From NCBI GenBank assembly GCA_907164885.2, contig OU015493.1:53474802-53538801 (forward strand): DNA of 64,000 nucleotides, written 5' to 3'. The position numbers were made by a program, and so were the translations under genes. The DNA comes from Dolomedes plantarius. Taxonomy: Eukaryota; Arthropoda; Arachnida; Araneae; Dolomedidae. The notes beneath the pieces were generated by a model. It was not told where the DNA came from and ran no database searches. It saw only the letters and a program-made list of their open reading frames with translations. Below are positions 1 to 12,300 of the stretch, one piece after another (positions within the stretch are counted from its first letter, which is position 1; every line of letters begins with the position of its first letter).

Positions 1-910
1 TTCTGATTAAAATTTTTATGAGGCTCCACATCTGCGAAAATTTTTGATATGTTTCTTATTCACCTTCAGTGTTGGTCTGATCTTAGCCTTTTAACTGACG
101 TTTGCAGTTTTAACTAAGAGTGGTAACCAATGAAAATATTAACAAACACCAGATATAGATCTTTTATCTGAACATAACTTAGATTCAAATCCATAATAAA
201 AATACTTTTATTCTCATTCTCATAGTACTGGTGTGTAGCTGATAACCCATTGTTTGACTTTGACTGAGATAAAACACATCAAATTTTATTGTTGCTATTG
301 GATATGGTGTAGGAAAAGAGGTATTTTAAAAGTTTGTAAAGAAAACTAATTTAGCACATTTACTTTGGATGCAATGAAATCTTTACCATGTCTTTTTGTT
401 AACTTTGCTTCTGTCTCCATTTACCATCTGAGTTGCATAAGATGCAACTTAGAAGAAGAAGAAGAAAAAAAAAATAAAGAAAAAGCACTCAAACCTATCA
501 AACACTCAAAACACTCCAAAAAACTCCAAACAACTCCTCCACCTTTAAAACACTCCAAACCTATAAAACTTTTTTTTTTAAAATGTGCCCATAATTGGTC
601 AGATTGCAATATTGTGTAAAATTATGTGCACAGTATTTAAAGTGGAATCCTTTGGTCAATCTTATGCTGAAATAATATCTTAAAACATTATTGAATTATG
701 GGTTCCATTCATTGTGTGAAAAATTGAATAATGGGTCATTAATTCATAATTAGAAGTCTATCAAAAGAAATTTATTCTCTTTAATTGCAATTTTCTATTT
801 CAAAATTCTTTGGAATAGCTTAGTTGTAGCAAAAAGAAAATTTACTTAAAAATTACGTTCCATGATTTATTTTTGTTTTAAAAAAATTATGTTGGTAATT
901 TTTTTTTCAG
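1..910 (+). other. Intron of KMT2C/D, 5' side of window
   Basis: No coding exon passing both splice and frame tests is visible. The open frames here are AT-rich chance frames. A purine-rich GAAGAAGAAG run near 452-480 and a T-rich branch/polypyrimidine zone before 910 are the only patterns. Confidence 0.6.
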
Positions 911-1015
911 TCTGCTACTGTTTCTCAAAAAGAATATAAGATGGATGATGATGATCCAACAGAAGATAACAAATTGATTCTTGCATCAGCCACAGATGAA
1001 TTTGTTTTGTGCCAA
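911..1015 (+). CDS. KMT2C/D-like: KMT2C/D exon: acidic lead-in to PHD cluster
   Basis: The acceptor is a T-rich tract ending CAG at 908-910 and the donor GTAAG is at 1016. It gives 35 codons in phase 0, including an acidic MDDDDPTED stretch and ending FVLCQ, directly before the first PHD finger of the next exon. The exon is assigned by phase, splice sites and its position before the DLCVMCG PHD start. No catalytic feature. Confidence 0.85.
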
Positions 1016-1232
1016 GTAAGAAAATAGTTTTTTAATTCAGAGCCATTTATGTATGTGTGTGTTCAGGTATGACTGAACACACAAAATATATACGTAAATC
1101 CAAAATATTTATGTACAACATGTTAGTATAATATCTCTTTTTTCATTTTTGTTCACTATTTATTACAACTAATAAATATTAGTGAATAAAATAAATTGTT
1201 ATTTACTAATTTTTATTTACAATCATGTTCAG

Positions 1233-1265
<33 letters not shown>

Positions 1266-1702
1266 ATGAATTAAATATTAGGCCCTCCATTCTATCAGTT
1301 AAATTCCCTTTCCTAAATCCAATCCCCAGTAACATTACTTTAGTGCTTTAAAAATCCATAGTAACAGAACTTCCCATAAAACAGCAAACGTTGCATTTCT
1401 ACACGTGTATACGTCTCGATAAAAGCGTGGGTTCGCATCGCCAGCCCCAAATTCCGCTGACATTTCAAAACAACAGCCACATGTACCTCGCTTCTAGCAC
1501 GTAAGGTTGAAAGGTGATATTGCACTTCGCTCCGAGCATCTGAAATGAAAGGACGTATGTTACTATCGCTCTAAATAAAACGATTCGACCCGACTGTTTC
1601 AAAATTTTAATTCCTTTCAGGCTGAGTCTAGCTCCAGCCATGTAAATTTGAACTAGTTTTCCTTTTCAGGTTGCATTTAAGAATGAGATGTAATTGATAT
1701 AT

Positions 1703-1739
<37 letters not shown>

Positions 1740-3329
1740 TGTGTAACAAAATTATAAGACCACCCAAAATATCACCCATTTTAATATTACACTGCATAAA
1801 ATGAATAATTTTAAAATTTGAAGCAAATGAAAAAAGTTATATTTTCTCAAATAAATCGCTTAAAGAAAAAAAAATTGAGTTAATTTCATTCAGTAAACGA
1901 TTTTTTGAAATCTCGGTGTAACATAAATATAAGACCACTTATTTTTTTATTTAAAATAGTTTGCGTTTTTAAAACTATTTTATTTTTTCTTTCAAAATCG
2001 TAGGTAAACTGTAACTTTACATCACAAAAAAGTCCAAACGATAAAATTGTAAAAGAAAATAGAATTTAATTTGTTTGTTTTTATGAGGAAATTCACAATG
2101 CCGCGTGGAAGAAAATTATCTGAACTAGAAGTTTGAAAAATTTGGTTTTATAAGGGCTCTGGAAAATCGGAACGTGAAATAAGTAAGATACTTAAACGTT
2201 CTAAAACTGCTATTCATAACGTTTTAAGTAAAAGAGATTTTTATGGAAAATATAAAAGATCTGGCAGAAAGAGTAAATTATCAGCTCGCGATAATAGACG
2301 AATTTTCAAGCTTCCAACGAAACAGAACTTGTCTACTCGTAAAATAACACAGCAGACAAGTAAAACTATTTCACATATGACTGTCTGGCGCTCTTTAAGA
2401 TCAAATTCAAATGTTGCTCTTCGGAAATTAAAAAGAAAACCAAGACTGTTAAAGCATCATAAAGACGGGAGGCTGAAGTGGGCAAAGGAAGTCATGACCT
2501 GGGATGCTGCTTGGAAAAATATTATTTTATCCGACGAAAAAAAATTTAATTTGGATGGCCCAGACGGTAATATTTCCTACTGGCATGATTTACGAACGGA
2601 ACCTCGGGTTTTCTTCAGTAGACAGATGGGTGGTGGCTCCGTGATGGTGTGGGGAGTTTTTGCATATGATGGGAAATGTGATCTGCAGCGAGTTCTTGGA
2701 AAAATGGACTCCATTTATCATCAACAACTGCTTTACAAACACCTTATACCTTTTGGCCCATTTTTAGGAGGATCAAACTGGAAATTTCAGCAAGACAATG
2801 CGCCATGCCATGTGTCTAAATCAACTAAAAACTGGTTTCAAAAAGAAAAAATCGAGGTCTTAAACTGGCAAAGCCTTAGTCCAGACCTGAATCCCACCGA
2901 AAACTTGTAGGGCCATTTGGCTCGTCAAGTGTATGCAAATAACCGTCAGTATGATTCTATGTATGAATTGGAACTAGCTATCATGGATGAATGGGACAAA
3001 ATTCCCAAATATTTGCTCGAAAACCTAATTAATTCAATGAAAAATCGAGTATTTGAAGTTATTCAGAAAAATGGTGGATCAACATCATATTAGTTTTATT
3101 TAAAAAATTTGTTTTAACGAGTGGTCTTATAATTTTGTTATAGATATTTGATTGGAAAAATTTGAAATTGTTGATAAAATAATTAGTATATTTAAATATC
3201 TCTTAAAAATAATATACATATATTTTATATTTCATTTATTAACATCAACCTAATTTTATTTTTAAAAAAATTATACTATTTATAGTAAAAATCACAAAAT
3301 CCACAGTGGTCTTATAATTTTGTTACACA

Positions 3330-3360
<31 letters not shown>

Positions 3361-6300
3361 ACCCTCTGGGGAAAATTTATTCACTATAGTCATATAAGGT
3401 TAATAGATGATTTTAGTAACCTAATGTTTATCAATAATTTAAATGAATATACTTAGCATCTATTTATAAATTCCAATTAGCATTATTAACAGAATTATTA
3501 AAATCAAGTTTGTAATTTAAAATTTTATTCTGAGCTGCTTCATCTAAATATTGTAATTTTAATTGTATTATTCATAGAAAAAGAAAATTTAGCTTTAAGT
3601 GTATATAATATTTGTACTTCTTGAAATCTAAGGGGAGAAGCAGGTCATTTCTTTTGTTTTAATTTATAGATTAAAATCTTTAGCTGTCTCAAAGATGATT
3701 TGGAATAGCAGAAGGAAATTACTGTTGATTTCCTATGCATTATAAAGTTTAAAAAATCTGTACATGATCTCAATCTAATAATCTTGTGTTTAGAATAGAT
3801 ATTATGAATTAAAGGTCACTATGCAAAATATTTTTTATCTTAATCTTTTGGAATATCACATATTGTCACGCGAATGCAAGAACTAGGTGACTCCAAAAAA
3901 ATTCTTTTTTAGATATCTGGCTATTTATAGCTAGATTACATAAGAAGTGAATGCAATAACTAGAAAACTCACTTTGCTGCTAACCTAATGCCATCTGTTA
4001 GCTAGTGTAATAATTAGACAAACAGAACAATGGATATTTTTTAACTGGAAGAAGTAAACATTTGAGATCTTCAAGAACTTGAAAAATCGAGTTATCTAGT
4101 TCTTGCAATCAGGTGACAATATTTCATGGAGTATAATTTAATGTACAGTGTGTGAAAAAGGAAGGAATAACTGGAAGTGATTAAATCATAATATTTTCTT
4201 GAATTAAAAAAGTTGTTACTTACTAAATAAAACTGAATTTTTTGAAATTGTAAAAGTTTTTAATGGTCATGTTTTTAGTGAAAAAGGAAATTTGTAGAAT
4301 CCATCTGCTTGGAAGGTGGTAATTTTTAAATCATTTTAGTTTATTGAATTGAATGGTCCTTCTACTATAATTTTTGACATAATTGATTTTGTAAAATAAT
4401 GTTTAGTGTTATCATTTGATTTGAAATGGGTATTTAAAGTTACTTTTTTGTTGTCCTTTCATTTCAGGATTTATGTGTTATGTGTGGGAGTTTTGGCCGA
4501 GGAGAGGAAGGCCGATTGATTGCATGTGCCCAATGTGGTCAGTGTTACCACTCTTACTGTGTTAGTGTCAAGGTAAGAGCTGAGAATAGATGTATTATGT
4601 TGTGTAAATTTTACACATGTAAATTTTTTTAAATTTAAAAGACCTAAAAGGTCTATAAAGTTTTTCAATTTATAACTGAGTGCAATTTTCTATATGGAAT
4701 ACAGAAGATTTTTTATTTAGAACTTAATAATTTTCTTTTGAAATGTTGAGGTAGTTTGCTGTTGGTCATTTATCATGATCTTGATTGTTCATGATTTTTT
4801 AAACAGTACAACCTCCCAAATCCAGATGTCTCAAATCCAGAAACCCCCCAAATGCGGAATGTTTAAATAAATGGCCAATTTTACTTTTCTATTTTACCGA
4901 TAGATGTTGCTACCAAAATGTTCGGTTGCGACATATTGATGAATCGGTAGCGACACATCGGAATTTTTAAAAAAAATGTTAGGGTAGTTTGGGTTAGGTT
5001 GGGATAGTTTGGGGTAGTTGGGGTAGCGACATATCGGAATTTTCTTTTGTAATGTTGGGGTAGTTTGCTGTTGGTCATTTATCATGATCTTGGTTGTTCA
5101 TGATTTTTTATATTTTTCATGCTACAGTACAACCTCCCAAATCCAGATGTCTCAAATCCAGAAACCCCCCAAATGCGGAATGTTTTAATAAATGGCCAAT
5201 GTTACTTTTCCATTTTACCGATAGATGTCACTACCAAAATGATCGGTAAAAAAAATGGTGCTTCCTTTCAAGGAAGTGACGGCTTCCAAAATATACCAAA
5301 TATATTTAATAAAAAAAATGCTGTCATTCTAAAAAAGCATACTTACAAAACTCACTTTTGAAATCTCCCGTGCTGATCGCCATAGTATCTTAATGTAACT
5401 AAATGCTGAGTTCGTAATTTTTTGACTTATTATTTTACTCACTAATATCCAGCAAGTTCGTGAAATTTGTTTCTACTTAATGAGCAACTGATGAGGATTC
5501 TTCCGCCACCAATTTTGAATTCATCAGAACTGTCTTTCTATATTTTTAAGCACTTTTTCCCCCCATGAGATTTAATATTTACATTTGGCCATGTTGCCAA
5601 AAGGAAAAATTATTAGTTGGGAATAAGTCATTTAATTGAAATCCAGAAATAATTTTAGTTTTAGGAAATACGAAGTTAAAAGCTTTAGAATTTTTTCTAA
5701 TTGAATGAACTTCTTTTTTATTTAAAAAGCAAAATTTGAAAATGGAAATTTGAAAGAATTATTTCAAAAGCCAAAAACTGAAATTTGAAAAAGAGAATTT
5801 TAAATAATTATTTCATTTTTTAAAAATTCTAATATATTTTTTAAAGTGATTAAACAGTTTTTAATCTTTAAGAAATAAAACCATTTCATTTTAAATCGAA
5901 AATACAACACATCGGGTTGCCACTCAGCTAGTATATATATATATTTTTTGGGGCATTAACTGCTTACATTGAACATTATATTTAATTTGAATGTACTCCG
6001 AAGCAAAGCATGGGTATTCAGCTAGTTATCCATAAGTTGTTGATGCACATTGATTAAAATCAAATTTTTTTTAATACTTAACTGTTCTTATAAATTATGG
6101 GAACTAGAATAAAATTCTGTTGCAAAGAGAACAAATTAAAGAATGATAGTGAACACATAAATGTAAATGTTTGATTTTAACCAGATATCTTATTCTATTT
6201 GTTCAAAGGTGACTACTGTTGTTTTAAAGAAAGGCTGGCGGTGCTTGGATTGCACTGTTTGCGAAGGTTGTGGCCAGCCCCATGATGAAGGACGTTTATT

Positions 6301-9300
6301 ACTCTGTGATGAATGTGATATCAGCTTTCATATCTATTGTTTGGACCCACCCCTGCAAGAAGTGCCTCAGGGTAATTGGAAGTGCAAGTGGTGAGTGCAT
6401 AGTGTCTATTTATGATGAAGTTCGATTTACTTTTAGTGCAATACAAGAGTGAATGCCTTTGGAACTATTTTGGTAATTCTGTGAAGACAACTCTTCTCAG
6501 AGGCTGATTTATCTTGCCTTAGAACCAAATTCTTTAAAATTGCATGATTCTAGGGTTCTGAGGAATGAAATTTGTAGTACTGAAACTGATACATAAATTA
6601 AACTTAAACCTCTCTGATTAAATTTTCTTTTGATTAAGACTAACATGAAGTGGTGGGATTCAGCTGGTTTGCACCGCTTCTATAGAATTGATACCTAATG
6701 TAGGTATCGGTTCTACAGAACCGGTATGAACCGGCTGAAGTCCACCACTGATTAGGACATAGAACCGGTTGTTAATTTATTTGATCCCACCACTGCTAAG
6801 ATGTATATATAAACTGAGAGAAAGAAAGCAAGAGAGATAGATTTATGATGTTACAGATATTTTCCCCAAGCTGTTTAAATTTGTCATATATATGATATTG
6901 AATGCATATTAATTTCCAGTTTGTACAACCAATTTGAGCAACTTTATTTTTACCTATAGAATTGATTGTTTTTATATTCTTCAACTATATCTATATTTGT
7001 TTATTGAAATTTTATCTGCTAAAATAATTGTTCTTAATATGGAAAACCTTAGGATCCGTGCAAAGACGTTTTCTATTTTTTTATATGCATTTGAATTTAT
7101 GAAAATCAGTGTTTGGTATATGAATCTTATTTCTACTGATATTTTACTAAACCCACATATGGGAGGGAAGTCATGCTGAAAACATTATTTTGGACTAGTG
7201 TAATTAGTGTCAAATGAAAAGTGATTATGCATATTTATTTGATATTTTATGTACTGGTACAAAAGAAGGAAGGCAATAATAATAATAATAATAAAAAATA
7301 TTTGGTGTTGCAAATGGAAGCTGGTTGTCAGTTTTCTCCTCACAATCTTTACAGATGTTTTTGTATATACTTTGATGTGTTGCTGAGTATATACTTTGAT
7401 GTGTTGCTGAAGCTGTTTTGCTGGTTTATTACTGTAAATGTTAGATAGGCATATGAAGTATTCTAGAGCTGCATAAAAGCCTCTGTGTGTTTTACTTTGA
7501 TTATTATCATATGTTACGTCAAAGGAAAAAGTTAGTATAATTTTCTTAGCTGTTGTATAAGTGGTGGCATGAGCTTATCGCAGGAAATGATTCATCTTGA
7601 CTTATTTCTGTGTATTTTTCAGGTGTGTTAATTGTGTGAAATGTGGTGCAAAGTCACCTGGTTTGAATTGCAGTTGGCAAGTAAACTATACTCTTTGTGG
7701 TCCATGTGCCAGTTTTTCTGTCTGTTGCCTCTGTCAGCAGCACTATGAGGAGAATGAATTGGTCATACAGTGCAGCAGGTGTGAAAGGTGAGTACAAGTC
7801 TCATTCTTTAGAACCTTTTGATTAATAATAGGGAATAGTATTTAATAGTGTTTGTAAAAAAAAAAATTTATACCAAGTTACCAGCTCTAAGATATATTTT
7901 GGAATTCTAGGAATCAGAAAAGCTTAATCTCAGTGAAATCAATGTAAAATTTAAATTTCTGCATGGCTGAAGAAAAATCCTTGTAATATTTCTTTCTGTA
8001 TTTTATTGCTTTGGGAAATTGGCATTTAAAACAATAATTTGACTAAGTTTTGATGAAAACATATTCATTACTTTGAAGAATAGTTTAACATGTTGACCAG
8101 CTCTGAACATTTAAGTAACCATCTGATGCTTCTTTATTTTATAACATTATTTTAATAGGTCATTGAATTTTATATTTTACTAAAATTCACTTAAAAATTT
8201 TACTGTCTTTTCCAGAATATAGTTAGCATGTAGAGCACAACTTATATTGTAGTGTTTTGGTTTACTTAGAACTACAAATAATTTTCATACCTTCCACAAA
8301 CATTATTAACAAGAAAGTTTATACTTAGGAAACCATTCTAGCCACTCATATACTGGGGTCATTTAAGAAAGTGACTATATTAATTTGTACAATATTGTGA
8401 CTGTATGTTCAGAGTGTTTAAAGCCTTATCTCTGGTGTTAATTCTGTAATCTAAAATTTTGTATGAATTTGCATAAATCCAATTTTATTTAAATTCAAAT
8501 TTTAGCAACTATTTTAATTAATATTTATTAAAAAATTTAATAAATATAAATACAAACAAAAGTTAATACAAACTGCATTGTTTTAATGTATGGGGCCAAT
8601 ATACTATCAGCAATACCCAAAATCGCCTTGAAACTTGTTCAATCTCTTAACAAAAAAAGTTTATGTGATATCATGTATTATATCGATCATCATCATTTTA
8701 TTAGATATTTAATTGAATAGGGACAAGAGTATTCAGTAGTATTTTAGACTTTGTTATGGGAAAGAGTTAATAAGATTTAATAGCACACAAGAAGTGTGTT
8801 GGAATCTTATTTGTATGCTGTTAATCTAGCTTATTTGCTGTTTGGTTTTGAATTTTTAAAAATTAATGTAAATACTTTTTTTTTCTGCAGGTGGTTACAT
8901 GGAATGTGTGATCAAATTGAAAATGAAGATCATGCTGAAAAATGTGCTGAGTATGGTTATAATTGCCCCCACTGCAGGCCATCAGATGAGTTACCTCCAC
9001 ATCTTTTGCGTAAGTTCATTAACACTGTATTAAGAAATTTAATTAACTCTCTTACAGGCATAACTCATCTATATGGGTTTTAAAAAAGCCTTTGTTTTCA
9101 TAATAATTTTTCAGGATCCTGAAATGGCTCTATTTTTTTCTAAGGCTGTTTTTTAAAAAGGCTCCTTAAAAATTTTTTAAAAAAAAAAACTAAAGTTTAT
9201 GGCTTCTCTTGATACAAAAGTTTGTTAAATTTTTTTCACACAAAACAAAAAATAATTTTTGATATTAGTATTTGTCATTTATTTAATTAATATGTTTTAA

Positions 9301-12300
9301 ATGGTATTATTTACTTCAAATTTGATAATTTTGTTTTAATAAGAAAAGGCTCATCGGGTAAATGGAATAGCTTTTCAATATATTAGGTGGCATAATGTGA
9401 TTCACTTACTGAAGCATTTAAACAGTTATATATATTCAATGAAAATTTGCAGAACTTGTACATTTAAATTAAATTCTTAATCATAAAGATTAATTTAAAA
9501 ATAAATTAACTTTCTAAAAGGTCTGTACTTTTTTTAAAAGTGCTTAAAAATTTTTTTCTTTAATTTTCCTCTTTTAAGACTCTTAAGTATTTATAATTTC
9601 AGAACAGAATATAGAAACAAAATGTATTAGAATTCATAAGGAAAGTCTCTGACTACAAAATTAATTAGTATCCTCAGTACATTCAGAAGAATTAGGTTTC
9701 ATATTTTTCTTAAGCTTTTGAGCATAGCATTGCAGATAGAAACAAGGTAATTCAATTTGTGGAATTATTCCAAAGTTTTACCAGTAACTGAATTCTGTCC
9801 TCAACATTAAACGAAATAATCTTATGTCTTTACAGGGGAAAAAAAAAATCCTCTAATATTTATGTGAATTATAGGATTAAAAAAATCAAGCCATTCCTTA
9901 TAAGTGAAGTACCATTAAATGGAAGAATAAAATCTTCATTGAAATTAAATTCATTTCCATGTAATCACATGGTCTACAAAGCATTCTATGCATAGTTCAC
10001 TGTTTTTGGCTAATGTTGCTCTAAGATCCTGAGAAGAGAGAAATGTAGGTCTAAGACTATTGGTGAACATGCTAGAAATGCAATTTTTGGGGGTTGGATT
10101 TCACTGTAGAATGTTTTAAATTGCTTATTTATTTTTTTAAAAGTCTAGTCTCTATCACAAACAACTAGTTGTTATGCAATGAAGTTTTATTTATTAGTTT
10201 GTTTTGAACAAAATCAATATTGTGATTCTTTTAGTGATATTTTTTATTAGGAGTTATGTAAAAGCAAGCTGCTTTTCCTATTTATTTTGTAATTAATTAA
10301 AGCTATTAATTTTGAAGCATTCTTGAAAGGTTGAAAAAATATTGCACTCAGAACAAACCATTATTTGCTGTATTGTGAAATTTGATAATGAATTCAAAAT
10401 CTTTGTTTAAGATATATTGTTGCGAGACTAAACTTAACTGCATGATTTTTCTTTGATAATCAGTGGATTCTCATTTTTAAAATAAATAGAATTTCTTTTC
10501 ATTGTCAAATTGTTATATAATTTTTACTTTTCACAGAGTTAAATATTTATGAGATATTAAGATTATTCATTCATTTATTACAGCGCCACCTAGAACACCT
10601 ACTCCAGAAATTGAACTTGTTCCTGAAAAGCATCCATCTCCTGTATCAAAACCTAAAGACCCTGGTGTGTTTTAGTTCGATTATCTATATTATACGTTTT
10701 GTGTTTAAAAACCGGAGCCGTACCACTCTGCTCAATAGCCTTCATTGGACTTTAACTGATAGATACTATTGGTCAAGAGGCATTAGAAACAACATTGGCG
10801 AAGTGGTTCATTTGGCAAGAGCAGTGGGCCAGTGATCTGAACGTCTCTGGTTCGATGCTTGTCACTGACAAAATCCTCTGCTATGTACGTTAATGGCAGC
10901 TGATGCACGTAAAATCTGTTGTGGCTGCAATGTCCTCCAAGTTCTCAAAACTTACCTCTGGAGGTGCAGGGTCAAGTGTACTGGTCTTGTCACTTGACTT
11001 GGTTAAAAATTACAGGAACGGTCCATTAGCCAAGTTGGACTCTGACCTTTGTGGTGCTAAATTAAAACTGGAGCTGCATCACTCAGCCCAATAGCCTATA
11101 TGGCCTTGATCTGATGTTGCTGTTGATCAAGGGGCATAAGCAACAACAACAACAACAACCTATGTTTTGTTTTACTTGCTGTCTGGTACACTTATGAAAC
11201 TTTTGGAATCTTGCTTCCGATGAAAGCTCAGGTCTTCGATTTTTGCAGTATCTACCATTGTAGAGAATTTCCTTGTAGAAATTACCTTGTAGAGAATTTC
11301 CCAGTGAAATCTTATTGAACTAGTTTAATCTAAAGAAGTTATGACTTCTAGATTGCAGCCAAAATTATGATGATTCCAGTTTGACTTAATAGGAACATAG
11401 TGCTTTATGATTTGTGTGAATTCGGTTTGATCAGTTTATTGATTTATACTTGCTCTTTATCTAGAACCACCTGTTGTGAAAACAAAGCATCCTATCCAGT
11501 TCTTTATGGATGGAGTCTGCTTATCAGAAAGTGGTATGCAGTACATAAAATCTTTAGCTCCTGAGCTGCCAAAGAAGATACCCAGACCAAGAAAACTGAA
11601 GCATGGATTATCTGAAGGATCAAAAACTTTTTCTCTAGGCCAGAGTATTGATCGAAATGAGGACTCCATCTCTGCTTCTGTTGCAGGTATGTTACACATA
11701 TTTCCTTTATTCCTGTAAGTTCCTATATGGTTTTATGCATCTTTAGAAACAGAAATTTTTTATTTTAGATGTCCAGAAAATGCTGACTTAGATGTAGTCT
11801 TGCATAAGAATCTAATTTTTTTATTTTCTGATGAATAATGAACTAAACTTTATCAATAAATTGAACTTAATGTAGTGGAATAATGAATGGAACTTTTTTT
11901 AGAAATTGAACTAAATGTAGTGGATGTATATCTGTTTTAAATTATTGATTTCCAAGTGATGACAGGATGACTAGTAAGCTAGCTTTGCAAACCAAATTTT
12001 GGGGGTTCAAACCCTGCACAGGCATAACTGTTTAGAAACAGCTTTAAGCTGTAGGTTAGGGTCAGTTAGCCTCTGTGTTGCAAAAGATGACCATAGCATT
12101 CTAAACCAACCTCCAATCACCTAAACAATTGAAAATTTTGAATACTGGGGAACAAATTTTAATAATTCATCTATGCTATTTATGTACGCTGGAAACTTGT
12201 GGAGGACACCAAATTCGTCTGCAAAAGTTTCTTAAATTTCATAATAGAGTGCAAAAATGGAAACTTGTAAACTATAAAAGGTATTATCCTTGATCAGGTT

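Noticed and set aside
10797..11159. tRNA-like A and B boxes (also at 11960, 35600, 37905 and 38400)
   Set aside because: No cloverleaf with acceptor stem can be drawn, and each is followed by a repeated body and tail, so they are SINE heads and not tRNA genes.
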